Assembly (NCBI GenBank): GCA_026397725.1
Contig: JAPLUI010000204.1
Coordinates: 1 to 38,740 of the forward strand
Source: Verrucomicrobiota bacterium
GTDB lineage: Bacteria; Verrucomicrobiota; Verrucomicrobiia; Verrucomicrobiales; Akkermansiaceae
Direction of reading: 5' to 3'
DNA length: 38,740 nt
A program made the translations under genes and the position numbers. Positions 8,716 through 18,623 of the stretch are shown here, piece after piece. How positions within the stretch are numbered: position 1 is the first letter of the stretch; each line of letters begins with the position of its first letter. The notes beneath the pieces are model-generated. The model did no database searches. It saw only the letters and a program-made list of their open reading frames with translations, and was not told the DNA's origin.

Positions 8716-9609
8716 TCAGGTCCTGACCCAGATGGACTTGAGGTAGGGCACGCCGGTAAAGTCGGCGGGCATCGGGGCGTGGCGGGTGTGGAGGCGTTGG
8801 CGCGAGGCTGATAGAATCTGGCGCTCGAAGTCTGCGGCGGAGAGATGGTGGCAGTTGGTGCAGCACAACAGCCAGCCGGCTGGCGCGAGGATGGCGAGTG
8901 CGAGGGCGACGAGGGTGCCCAAGTCGGATTCGACGCGGAAGATTTTCCCCTGGTCATCACGGGAAAAGGTGGGCGGGTCGAGGATGATGGCATCAAATTC
9001 CCGGCCTTGTTTGGCGAAGCGCCTGAGCCAGTGGCCGGTGTCGCCCTTGCAGAAATGATGGGCGGTGGGATCGAGCGAGTTGTGGGAAAAATTGCGTTTG
9101 GCCCAGTCGAGACAGGGCTGTGATAGGTCGAGGGTGGTGGTTTCCGCGCCGGCGCTGGCGGCGGCGACGGAGAAGGCTCCGGTGTATGCGAAGGTGTTGA
9201 GCAAGCGGTGGCCGGGGCGCAGCAGGCGGCGGACTTCGGCGCGGTTGTCGCGCTGGTCGAGGAAGAGGCCTTGGGAGTAACCGGCCTGGAAGGAAATCTC
9301 GAAGTGGAGACCGTTTTCGCGGATCAGGAACGGGGCTGTCAGTTCCGGGCCGGAGTGGTGGCTGGGCGATGCCTTGTGGTGCGAGTCGAGCCTTTTCCAA
9401 TAACAGGGATGGACTTGCTGCTGGAGCCAGGCGTCGAGTGCGGCCGGAATGGCGGGGGTGGCGGTGGCGAGCAGCCGGTTGCCGGCGTAAGCTTCGAGGA
9501 TGATGCCGGGAAGGGCATCGCCGCTGCCATCGATGAGACGCAGCGCGTTGGTATCCGCAGCCAGGAGCGCGGCGCGTTTGGCCATGGCGGCGGCGAAAAG
9601 GTCAAGCAT
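8716..9609 (-). CDS. RlmI/RlmK-type SAM-dependent rRNA methyltransferase
   Basis: 297 aa. It belongs to the RlmI/YccW-like class that methylates cytosine or guanine in 23S rRNA. Visible are the central ISFQAGYSQGLFLDQRDNR block (substrate-binding/RFD-like region), motif I in LLNTFAYTGAFSVAAASAGA, the SAM ribose acid in TTLDLSQ, and the catalytic LDPPTFS (about 213-219). The N-terminal PUA domain of E. coli RlmI is absent, so the protein is shorter than the enteric enzyme. It ends with PYLKSIWVR. It lies 66 bp downstream of the parE-type gene on the same strand. The exact target base cannot be told from sequence. Confidence 0.85.
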   Translation of the reverse strand: MLDLFAAAMAKRAALLAADTNALRLIDGSGDALPGIILEAYAGNRLLATATPAIPAALDAWLQQQVHPCYWKRLDSHHKASPSHHSGPELTAPFLIRENGLHFEISFQAGYSQGLFLDQRDNRAEVRRLLRPGHRLLNTFAYTGAFSVAAASAGAETTTLDLSQPCLDWAKRNFSHNSLDPTAHHFCKGDTGHWLRRFAKQGREFDAIILDPPTFSRDDQGKIFRVESDLGTLVALALAILAPAGWLLCCTNCHHLSAADFERQILSASRQRLHTRHAPMPADFTGVPYLKSIWVRT

Positions 9610-9675
9610 GGGCGGCGCATGGTAGCGGCGATTTGCGAGCGCCGCAAGGTACGGGATGCCAGCGGCAAGTCATTC

Positions 9676-11523
<1,848 letters not shown>

Positions 11524-11884
11524 AAGTTGATGTTTCGGAGAGGTTAAACGATCCCGGACCCCGAGGCAAGCCCATTGTGGCGGCGGTTTCCAACCGCCAT
11601 GCCCGTCGTCCATTCGTCCCCGGTGCCGTCCCTCCCGTGCAGTGACCAGCGTGCCTACGAGCGTCTTGCCGCCGGCAGGCGCATGCGAGAATGCGGACGG
11701 GCGACCGGAGCCCAGGCGTCCTCGCCTGTTAGGGAAAACCGCCGTCCCGGCTGTTGCGCGGGGGCGTGGCCGTGGCCATGCAACCCACGACAGGCGTGGA
11801 CGCCGGTCTGCCCTCACCGCCGAGGCGGCGGTGCTCCCCCATCCCCCCAAACGCGCGGTCACCAACGCACCTGCGGGGACGCCC
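11524..11884. other. 361-bp intergenic region with REP-like palindromes
   Basis: Separates parE and the homocysteine methyltransferase, both on the minus strand; no gene seen. Hairpins at 11582-11598 (GGCGGTT, TCC, AACCGCC) and near 11817-11835 (CACCGCC, five bases, GGCGGTG) are perfect 7-bp stems of the REP-like style found elsewhere in this window. The long open frame that crosses this region is a composition effect. The parE promoter should lie here, but no clear -35/-10 pair can be picked. Confidence 0.5.
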
Positions 11885-12766
11885 TCAAACCTGCGCCATC
11901 GCAGCGAGATGCGCGGGCGACGTGCCACAGCACCCGCCGACAATGGAAATGCCGAGCGTGCGCAAGGCCCGGGCCAACTCCGCCATTTCCTCCGGCGTGG
12001 CATCGTAGCGAATCTCCCCATCCACTTGATGCGGCACGCCGGCGTTCGGCTGCAAGATGGTGGCACGTCCGCCGGCAGCGGCGACGATTTCCTTGGCCAA
12101 TTCGAGGTAATCCGCCAGCGACAGGTCGGTGCCGCAGTTGGCCCCGGCGATGGCGGCCCCGGCAGCATAAGCTGCGGCAATCGCCTCGGCCACCTTGGTG
12201 CCCATCAGGGTGCGGAAGGTGCCGGCGCTTTTCTGAAAGGCGTAGGTGGCGATGACCGGGAGGTCCGTGACGGCGCGTGCGGCTCGAATGCCCGCGCAGA
12301 GTTCGCCCGGATCGCTCATGGTTTCCACCAGGATGGCATCCGCCCCCCCCTCGACCAGCGCGGTGATTTGCTCGCGGAAGATCGCTTCCAACTCCTCTGC
12401 CGTGGTGTCTCCCATCGGTTCGAGAAAATCTCCGAATGGTCCGACATCGCCAAGCACCCAGCCCTCTGGCCCGGCGATCTCGCTGGCGAGTTCCGCCGCC
12501 TGCCGGTTCCACTCCGCCACCTTGCCGCCGAGGCCGTGGCGCTCTAACATCGAACGGCTGCCGCCGAATGAATTGGTGGTGATCAGACGGCAACCAGCAC
12601 TCCGATAGGCTTGGTGCACCGTCTTGATGTCATCCGGCCGCTCGGCATTCCACCGCATGCCGCATTCCCCGGTCTGCATGCCGCGTTGGATGAGTTGGGT
12701 GCCCATCGCGCCATCGCAGGTGAGCGCGGAACATCGACAGGCTTCGGCAAGGGATGGCTTTTTCAT
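11885..12766 (-). CDS. homocysteine S-methyltransferase family protein
   Basis: 293 aa from ATG 12766. The family moves a methyl group to homocysteine to make methionine, and this protein equals the N-terminal Hcy-binding barrel of MetH or BhmT. DGAMGTQL (about 19-26) opens the barrel. The three zinc-ligand cysteines are visible: one in GANCGTD and the pair in [13 protein letters not shown] at the C-terminus. Barrel strands [10 protein letters not shown] and ATYAFQK lie between. It is a single-domain protein, without folate, cobalamin or activation domains. It could be the Hcy module of a split MetH or a betaine/S-methylmethionine-type enzyme; no other methionine gene is adjacent. The start is divergent from the truncated hdrC, 47 bp away. 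Confidence 0.9.
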   Translation of the reverse strand: MKKPSLAEACRCSALTCDGAMGTQLIQRGMQTGECGMRWNAERPDDIKTVHQAYRSAGCRLITTNSFGGSRSMLERHGLGGKVAEWNRQAAELASEIAGPEGWVLGDVGPFGDFLEPMGDTTAEELEAIFREQITALVEGGADAILVETMSDPGELCAGIRAARAVTDLPVIATYAFQKSAGTFRTLMGTKVAEAIAAAYAAGAAIAGANCGTDLSLADYLELAKEIVAAAGGRATILQPNAGVPHQVDGEIRYDATPEEMAELARALRTLGISIVGGCCGTSPAHLAAMAQV

Positions 12767-12813
12767 GACAGCGGATGGGCGTGAACGACTGAGCAAAACC
12801 CAGTCCCGCCCCA

Positions 12814-13110
12814 GTGCCAAGCGAAAATCCGCAGCAAGCCGGCGTGCCCGGGAAAAAAACCCTGAAAAAATGCCAAGAAATCTTGGAGGTCTCGGGCTGT
12901 GAGCAACTCACCGGTAGCATCCAATGCGGCACTTGTTCCGGCATCTGCCCGTTGAGCATCCACATGGACTTTTCACCGCGCCAAGTCATGGCGCTGGTGC
13001 GTGCCGATTTCAAGAACGAGGTGCTCCGCAGCAAGACGGTCTGGCTCTGCGCCTCGTGCCACGCCTGCACCGTCGAATGCCCGCGCCTGATTCGCATCAC
13101 GGACATCAAT
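12814..13110 (+). pseudogene. truncated HdrC-like 4Fe-4S protein
   Basis: From GTG 12814, about 99 residues match the heterodisulfide reductase C-subunit family (electron transfer with HdrB/HdrA). Two clusters are complete: CEQ...CGTCSGICP (about 29-46) and CASCHACTVECP (about 79-90), each with the C-x2-C-x3-C-P ending. Homology stops at RLIRITDIN, where the family normally continues with a further helical region. After 13110 the frame runs on for about 150 codons through repeat DNA with no family resemblance. No HdrB or HdrA follows. The gene appears to have lost its 3' end and operon partners through an insertion or deletion. A short but functional ferredoxin-like product cannot be excluded, because both cluster sites are intact. 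Confidence 0.7.
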
Positions 13111-13121
13111 GGGTCAAGGAC

Positions 13122-13446
13122 AGCAAGACATGACACCGCAGCGGCCATGCTTACTCACCAGTCCTTGGCTTGGACGCGGATTTTCATCCACCAATCGGCC
13201 CGCGCCAGAGGGCCGCTCCTGCTGCGCCTCGGCGCAGGCAACGGAGCGCCGGCTTCAGCCGGCGAGCCAAGGATGATGGGTGCCCCCGCTCGCATGCGCC
13301 AATGGCCTATTCGCTGCAGCCACGCTGGCCAGGCAAGCCCGCGCTCCATGCAGACTCGCCGGCTGAAGCCAGCGCTCCGCACCACCACTTCCAACCTTCA
13401 ACTTCCAACATTCAATGATCAAGTAAGAGCAAGACATGACACCGCA
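13122..13446 (+). repeat. direct repeat pair, 19 bp, bracketing the hdrC scar
   Basis: AGCAAGACATGACACCGCA is present exactly at 13122-13140 and again at 13428-13446. The first copy starts 11 bp after the hdrC homology ends. The interval of about 290 bp carries the inverted repeat. The layout fits an insertion bounded by repeats or two tandem copies of a longer intergenic repeat. Confidence 0.75.
13243..13378. repeat. long-range inverted repeat (REP-like), 24-bp arms
   Basis: The arm at 13243-13266 begins GGAGCGCCGGCTTCAGCC. The arm at 13355-13378 is its reverse complement with a single mismatch. Each arm also contains its own small GCCGGCT-type palindrome. Paired inverted REP-like units (BIME style) about 90 bp apart are the classic product of RAYT activity; this is inference, supported by the RAYT remnants in the window. 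Confidence 0.75.
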
Positions 13447-13463
13447 TTGGCACTGCTGCCACC
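13412..13463 (+). repeat. about 50-bp interspersed repeat, copy shared with 33424-33477
   Basis: The block starts CAATGATCAAGTAAGAGC and ends CACTGCTGCCACCC. The minus strand at 33424-33477 starts CAATGCTCAGGCAAGAGC and has the same end, with roughly 75-80 % identity by eye over 52 bp and no gaps needed. Both copies are intergenic. Confidence 0.7.
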
Positions 13464-13788
13464 CGAAAACCCATGCGCGGATGATTCACGAATTCGTCTG
13501 AAACGCCAGCAAGTGCCGACTCATTTTCCGCCGGGATCAGGAACTGTGGATTGACGGCGCGGTGCATCAAACCTTGAATCTGGGGGGCTGGGCACCGTGG
13601 GTAACCAGGCCCCACCTAACAGCCAGGTGAGCGCTACCAAAGTCCTGCTTGCCGCCGCCGCAGGGGCCGCGCCCGGGGCCGGTGCCTGGGCGGTGCTCGA
13701 CGTGGGGATTGAACAAACCCCGGTGATGATCCATCATCATCCACTTTCCGTTTGACCTCGCGCCCCTCCCGGTGCATCAGTTCCGGTT

Positions 13789-15078
13789 GTGGAGCGTCCG
13801 CTGACAGCCCTGTTCATCGATTGCGATTCCTACTTCGCATCGGTCGAGCAACACCTGGATCCGGCGCTGCGTGGCCGGCCGGTGGGCGTGGCTCCGGTGA
13901 TGGCGGAAACCTCGTGCTGCATAGCGGCCAGCTACGAGGCCAAGGCGTTTGGCGTGAAAACCGGCACCCGGATCAGCGATGCAAGGGTCAGGTGCCCCGG
14001 CATCGCCATCGTGGAGGCGAAACCGCCGGAATATCTCCGTTTCCATCACCGCGTCGTTGAGGCGGTCGAGGACTGCATCCACGTCGAGGCCGTCCTCAGC
14101 ATCGATGAAATGTGGGCCTGGCTCCCGTACAACCTCCGCGATCCGGCTACCGTCGAAGCCATCGGCAAAAAGATCAAGGCAACCGTCGCCAGGGATGTGT
14201 CGCCGGTCATCAAGGTGAGCATTGGCGCGGGGCCGAACAAGTATCTGGCCAAGATCGCCAGCAAGATGCGCAAGCCGGACGGGCTCTTCATCATCGAGCA
14301 TAGCCAACTGCCGGACATCCTGCATCCCCTCAAGCTCCGCGACCTCACGGGCGTCGGCCGCAGCATGGAAGCTCGCCTGCACTCCGCCGGCATCCGCACC
14401 GTCGAAGGCCTGTGCGACGCCACCAAGCCCGCGCTGCACAAGGCGTGGGGCGGCGTTCTCGGCGAGCGCCTGTGGCACCTGCTGCGCGGCGACGAAATCC
14501 CGGACCTCGTTAGCACCCGCAAATCCCTCGGTCACAGCCACGTCCTGCCGCCCGACAGCCGGACGCCCGACCGTGCCTGGCCGGTCCTCTGCAAGCTGCT
14601 GCACAAGGCGTGTGAGCGCCTGCGTGCCGAGCATCTGCTCACCGGCTCGCTCACCCTACAACTCGGCTTCGTCAGGGGCCCGTCATGGTCGGCGGACGCA
14701 CCCACGGTGGAAACCGACGCCACCCTCATCCTCATGCACCTGCTGGAGCGGCTTTGGCACGACCGGCCCGAGCCCGGCAGTCTGATTCTCAAAGTGGGAG
14801 TGGTGCTCACGCGTCTCTGTGAGCAGGGCAACCACACGCCGCAGTTGTTTCAGGATGCCGGTGATGCCGGGGCGGACGCCACGGCTGGCACTGCGGCCGC
14901 CGCTGGCACCACCCTCGACCCCGAAAAACACCAGCGCCTCGATGTCGCCCTCGACAAGCTGCGTGCCCGTTACGGCCGCAAGGTGATTTATTATGGCAGC
15001 GTGCAGGAGAGCCGTGACGCCGCCCCCATGCGCATCAGCTTCACCCATATCCCGGATGCGGGGCTGGAGGGGGATTGA
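13789..15078 (+). CDS. Y-family (translesion) DNA polymerase
   Basis: 429 aa from GTG 13789. Error-prone polymerase of the DinB/UmuC superfamily used to copy damaged templates. The palm carries the first catalytic Asp in FIDCDSYFASVEQ (about 9-21) and the second acidic pair in LSIDEMW (about 103-109). The finger block is CCIAASYEAKAFGVKTG. The thumb HhH region includes IGAGPNKYLAKIASKMRKPDG and DLTGVGRSMEARL. The little-finger domain follows, then a low-complexity Gly/Ala/Thr linker (about 355-375) and the end RISFTHIP. No lexA, imuA or dnaE2 is adjacent, and no SOS box was recognised upstream. An ATG at 13752 opens a different frame. DinB versus UmuC-like assignment is left open. Confidence 0.9.
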   Translation: MERPLTALFIDCDSYFASVEQHLDPALRGRPVGVAPVMAETSCCIAASYEAKAFGVKTGTRISDARVRCPGIAIVEAKPPEYLRFHHRVVEAVEDCIHVEAVLSIDEMWAWLPYNLRDPATVEAIGKKIKATVARDVSPVIKVSIGAGPNKYLAKIASKMRKPDGLFIIEHSQLPDILHPLKLRDLTGVGRSMEARLHSAGIRTVEGLCDATKPALHKAWGGVLGERLWHLLRGDEIPDLVSTRKSLGHSHVLPPDSRTPDRAWPVLCKLLHKACERLRAEHLLTGSLTLQLGFVRGPSWSADAPTVETDATLILMHLLERLWHDRPEPGSLILKVGVVLTRLCEQGNHTPQLFQDAGDAGADATAGTAAAAGTTLDPEKHQRLDVALDKLRARYGRKVIYYGSVQESRDAAPMRISFTHIPDAGLEGD

Positions 15079-15389
15079 GGTTCAGATCCACACCCGTGAC
15101 ATTTTCCACCACTTCCACCGGCCTGGCGGTCATAGCCGCCTGAGGCGCGAGGAAGGCGGTGGGATTTTGCGTGTTCCAAACTTCCCGAACAATTCCCGAA
15201 CAATTCCCGAAAACTTCCTTGGCATAGTGGATTGGATGGCTATTCTCGACGCCAAGGACCGTTCATGACGGTGGTCAGGTTGGCGGACTTCACCCCCCGC
15301 CTGGCGGCCTCATGTCATCTGGCAGATCCTTGAAAACGAATTATCGATGCAAACTCAATCACCCCCAAGGTAATCACCTGGCAAAAGAA
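15079..15389. other. 311-bp intergenic region with an 11-bp tandem repeat
   Basis: No gene. At 15182-15210 TTCCCGAACAA is repeated (two full units and a third TTCCCGAA), a direct array with 11-bp spacing. That is one helical turn, so it could be a protein-binding site for the sulfatase promoter or a slippage product. A small frame ending MAILDAKDRS (15238-15267) and an in-frame extension upstream of the sulfatase start (from 15312) have no signal or family support. Confidence 0.45.
15182..15210. repeat. 11-bp direct repeat, 2.7 units
   Basis: TTCCCGAACAA TTCCCGAACAA TTCCCGAA, perfect over the visible units. Located 180-210 bp upstream of the sulfatase ATG. Confidence 0.75.
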
Positions 15390-16850
15390 ATGAACACCAA
15401 GGCGTTGTTAGGATGGGTCCTGTCCTTGCTGGCGGGCAATGTTTCGGGACAAACCAAGCCCAACGTCCTGTTTATCATGACGGACCAACAGTCGCACGGC
15501 ATGATGAGCTGCGCTGGCAACCCATGGCTGAGCACACCCAATATGGATAAGATTGCCAGCAGGGGCTATCGCTTTGAGCGGAACTACTGTGCCAATCCGG
15601 TATGCATGCCTTCAAGATTCTCATTGATGACCGGGCACTATGCCTCGGAGGTGGGGGTCAAGGAGAATACCCAGGCCTATGACGCCGCCAAGGTGCGGCA
15701 GATCATTTCCAGGGATGCCTTGGGTAACCTCTTCCGCAAAGCCGGTTACGAAACCCTGTACTCTGGCAAAACCCACCTTTATGGCACCAGGGATGTGTCG
15801 GAATACGGTTTCAAAATCAACACCACGGATCCTTATGATGGCCCGGCGATTTATGCGGAACAGGCACTGGCGGAAATCGGGAGGTCACCACAAGCCCGGC
15901 CGTTTCTGATGTTCCTTTCCTTCCTGAACCCCCACGACATTTGCTACAAGGCCGGGGCGGACCAGCGCTTTCCCGATGATTTGTCGGCGGCCAATGCCCG
16001 CGAAACCAAACGCTTGCTGGCGCTCCGGAAAAGTCTGAGCGCGGCAGAATACCGCCAGCAGGTCCCGCCCCGGGCCGCCAATCCCGCCCCGCTCAATGAC
16101 GAAGTGCCGGCGATGGTGGCGATGGGGGTCGGTTCACGGGGCTGGGATGAGACCCAATGGGACCTGTACAACTGGATGTACCACCGCTTGACCGAAAGTG
16201 TGGATACCCAGGTTGGCCGGGTACTGACGGCATTGAAAAACGCCGGACTGGAGGGCAACACCATTATCGTTTTCACCTCGGACCATGGGGACATGAATGG
16301 CGCGCACGGATTGATTCTAAAGAATGTGATGTTCGAGGAATGCCAGCGGGTGCCGTTCATCTTTGCCGGCAAGGGGATCAAGGCCAACTTTGTCGATCAC
16401 ACCACCCTGACATGCAACGGTCTGGACTTCCTGCCGACCATCTGCGATCTGGTGGGCATAGCAAGTCCCACCGGGATTCCCGGTGTTTCACTCAAGCCAT
16501 ACCTGACGGACACCGGGGCCAGACCCGTTCGCCAGCACCTCATCACCGAAGACCACAACTCCTATCAGATCCATGACGGCCGGCATAAATATACCATCTT
16601 TGAATTGCCGGGATACCCTGAAACCCTGACTGATTTGGAAGCGAATCCCGGGGAAACCATCAATTTCGCCCGCAATGCCTCCTACGCCAAAATCAAGGGA
16701 ACCCTGAAAATGGCGTTGCTGGAGAATCTGACGGCACGAGGTCTAACTCCGCTGCCGCAGGATCGAACGATCGACAACATCCGAGCGAAGGAAAACAAGA
16801 AGACCAACAAGAAGGGCCAATCGAAGGCCAAAGCCACGATTGGTGAGTGA
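15390..16850 (+). CDS. secreted formylglycine-dependent sulfatase
   Basis: 486 aa from ATG 15390, chosen because MNTKALLGWVLSLLAGNVSG is a signal peptide and an upstream in-frame start would bury it. Hydrolyses sulfate esters, probably on polysaccharides, in the periplasm or outside. The active-site signature C-M-P-S-R (Cys72, converted to formylglycine) lies in NPVCMPSRFSLMTGHY. Metal ligands are suggested by VLFIMTDQQ near the N-terminus and FTSDHGDMNGAHG (about 291-303). GKTHLYG and SFLNPHD provide further active-site residues. The C-terminal end is unusually Lys/Asn-rich (KENKKTNKKGQSKAK). The PQQ-type propeller follows after 89 bp on the same strand. A maturase (anSME/FGE) is not in the window. 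Type S1 family; substrate unknown. Confidence 0.92.
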   Translation: MNTKALLGWVLSLLAGNVSGQTKPNVLFIMTDQQSHGMMSCAGNPWLSTPNMDKIASRGYRFERNYCANPVCMPSRFSLMTGHYASEVGVKENTQAYDAAKVRQIISRDALGNLFRKAGYETLYSGKTHLYGTRDVSEYGFKINTTDPYDGPAIYAEQALAEIGRSPQARPFLMFLSFLNPHDICYKAGADQRFPDDLSAANARETKRLLALRKSLSAAEYRQQVPPRAANPAPLNDEVPAMVAMGVGSRGWDETQWDLYNWMYHRLTESVDTQVGRVLTALKNAGLEGNTIIVFTSDHGDMNGAHGLILKNVMFEECQRVPFIFAGKGIKANFVDHTTLTCNGLDFLPTICDLVGIASPTGIPGVSLKPYLTDTGARPVRQHLITEDHNSYQIHDGRHKYTIFELPGYPETLTDLEANPGETINFARNASYAKIKGTLKMALLENLTARGLTPLPQDRTIDNIRAKENKKTNKKGQSKAKATIGE

Positions 16851-16939
16851 CCCGTTTTTTTTCGAGTTCCTGTGCCTGGATATGGGGTCCGGCCCTAACC
16901 GGAACAGACGCCGATACCTATTACTGACCCCACACTCTT

Positions 16940-18532
16940 ATGAAGAAATTCTCTCCCCGGCCTGAAGCCAATGGCAGTGCCGATTCGAGGTCACGCTCGA
17001 CGATCAACCTCCTGGGGATTATGGCCCTGGCGTTGGTAGGCTCCACGTCGCTGCTGCGCGGCGATTCCGGACCGGAGCAACCGGATGCGTCCTTGCGCTG
17101 GGGCGGCAGTTCCAGCCCCAACATGGCCTCCACCGCCCGGAACCTGCCAGCCGATCCGGGCCACACGGTGCCGTTGTGGGAAATCAAGACCGGCACGCAC
17201 CAGTATTCCATCCCGACCCTTGACCGGGGCCGCATCCTGATCGCTGCGAATGATGCCGGCATCAACCGGGCGGGCTTCGAATCCGCAGGCGGAGGCGTCG
17301 TGATGTGTGTCGAGCAGGCCACCGGCAAATTGATCTGGCAGTTGCCCATTCCGCGCTGCTTGGAGGGAATCAAGGCGCCCTATCACTTTGACCAGTGGAA
17401 TTGCGGGGTCTGCTCTGGCCCCGTGGTGGACGGCAACCGGGTTTATGTGGTCGGCAACCGCGGCGAGATTCTGTGTCTGGATCTTGAAGGCCAGGCGAAT
17501 GGCAATGACGGTCCGTTCCTGGACGAACTTGCATACATGGGCATCACCGGCATCCCGAACGCCAAACTGGACCCAAGCGATGGCGACATCCTGTGGAGTT
17601 ATCATCTCATTCCGGAACTGGGGGTCATTCTGCACGACGTCTGCGGCAGCACCATTCTGCTGGCCGGTGACCTCCTCTACGCCTGCACTTCCAACGGCAT
17701 TGACGACCGCCACGACCGAACCCCCATGCCCGACGCGCCGAGTTTGATTGTGCTCGATAAGAATACCGGCCGACTGGTGGCCAAAGACGACGCGAAAATT
17801 GGCCGGCGCATGCTGCACTGCAACTGGTCCTCGCCCGTGGCTGGCCGCGTCAATGGCCGGACGCTGGTCTTCTTCGGCGGAGCCGACGGCTTCCTGTATG
17901 CGTTCGAGCCGCCGTCGCTTGGCTCGGGATCAGATGTTCAAATCCTCAAGCAGGTCTGGGCCTACGACTGCAATCCGCCCGATTTTCGGCTGCGCGATGG
18001 CCAGCCGGTGCCCTATTCCTCGGCTGGCAAACCCAGCCCGGATGGTCCCAGCGAAGTCATCGGCACCCCGGTATTCCACGCGGGGCGGATTTACGTCGCC
18101 ATTGGCCAGAGTCCGGTTTATGGCGTTGGGCGCGGCTGTCTTTCCTGCGTGGATGCCGCGACCGGCAAGCAGGTGTGGGCGTCGGAACTCGTCGAACGAA
18201 CGACGGCGACCGCAGCCATCGTGGATGGACTGCTCTATCTGCCCGACTACACCGGCAATCTGCATTGCTTTGATGCCGACACGGGCCAGCGGTATTGGGT
18301 GCATCCATTGGAGGACAAGACCTGGTGTGCCTCGGCCTTCGTGGCGGACGGAAAAGTCTATGCCGGAACGGAGACCGGCGTCCTGTGGGTCCTGCAGACA
18401 GGCAAGGAATTGCAGGTGCTTTCGCGCAGCCGGCTTAAGAGCATACCGATCACTCCCACCGCGGCTGACGGCGTGCTTTACCTGCCGCTACAAAACCGCC
18501 TCATGGCCCTGCCGGGCAAGCCGGCGGGGTGA
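16940..18532 (+). CDS. exported PQQ-type beta-propeller protein
   Basis: 530 aa. Basic N-terminus with a hydrophobic segment at about 24-41 (LLGIMALALVGSTSLLRG), so exported. The body is a WD-like PQQ propeller: repeated blades of the 'GRIYVA...G.L.CVDAATGKQVWASEL' kind (CVEQATGKLIWQLP, LCLDLEGQ, IVLDKNTGRLVAKD, FLYAFEPPSL, SCVDAATGKQVWA, LHCFDADTGQRYW, GVLWVLQTGKE). No cytochrome or dehydrogenase signature is visible, so it is not a clear alcohol dehydrogenase; a scaffold or BamB-like role is possible. Cysteines are unusually frequent (for example NCGVCSG, HDVCGS). It is probably co-transcribed with the sulfatase. It converges with the OmpA-like gene, 91 bp away. Confidence 0.85.
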   Translation: MKKFSPRPEANGSADSRSRSTINLLGIMALALVGSTSLLRGDSGPEQPDASLRWGGSSSPNMASTARNLPADPGHTVPLWEIKTGTHQYSIPTLDRGRILIAANDAGINRAGFESAGGGVVMCVEQATGKLIWQLPIPRCLEGIKAPYHFDQWNCGVCSGPVVDGNRVYVVGNRGEILCLDLEGQANGNDGPFLDELAYMGITGIPNAKLDPSDGDILWSYHLIPELGVILHDVCGSTILLAGDLLYACTSNGIDDRHDRTPMPDAPSLIVLDKNTGRLVAKDDAKIGRRMLHCNWSSPVAGRVNGRTLVFFGGADGFLYAFEPPSLGSGSDVQILKQVWAYDCNPPDFRLRDGQPVPYSSAGKPSPDGPSEVIGTPVFHAGRIYVAIGQSPVYGVGRGCLSCVDAATGKQVWASELVERTTATAAIVDGLLYLPDYTGNLHCFDADTGQRYWVHPLEDKTWCASAFVADGKVYAGTETGVLWVLQTGKELQVLSRSRLKSIPITPTAADGVLYLPLQNRLMALPGKPAG

Positions 18533-18623
18533 AAGGCACCTGAGACAAGCCCGAGTGCGAGTGCGGCTCATTCCGAAGTCCAGATCCGGGGGCGGACCGG
18601 CGATGTTTTCGATAGGCTTGAAA

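Larger units (their letters stand above)
13111..13788. other. 678-bp gene-free scar rich in repeats
   Basis: Lies between the broken hdrC and the Y-family polymerase. It contains: the direct repeat AGCAAGACATGACACCGCA at 13122-13140 and 13428-13446; a long-range inverted repeat 13243-13266/13355-13378; a spacer-like run of CAACTTCCAAC type just before 13412; and a roughly 50-bp sequence (13412-13463) shared with 33424-33477. From about 13620 to 13755 the + strand holds a short Ala-rich frame (TKVLLAAAAGAAPGAGAW, then VLDVGIEQTPVMIHHHP) that ends in TGA. It may be a scrap of coding sequence, but I do not recognise it. Confidence 0.55.

Noticed and set aside
11524..12180. Extension of the parE frame upstream to 12180
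   Set aside because: It overlaps the homocysteine methyltransferase and lacks protein character. The family N-terminus starts at the ATG at 11523.
13620..13755. Ala-rich frame ending IHHHPLSV as a possible HdrB remnant
   Set aside because: It lacks the Cys-rich CCG motifs of HdrB, and the resemblance to a 'VGIE-PV' string is too short to support a call.
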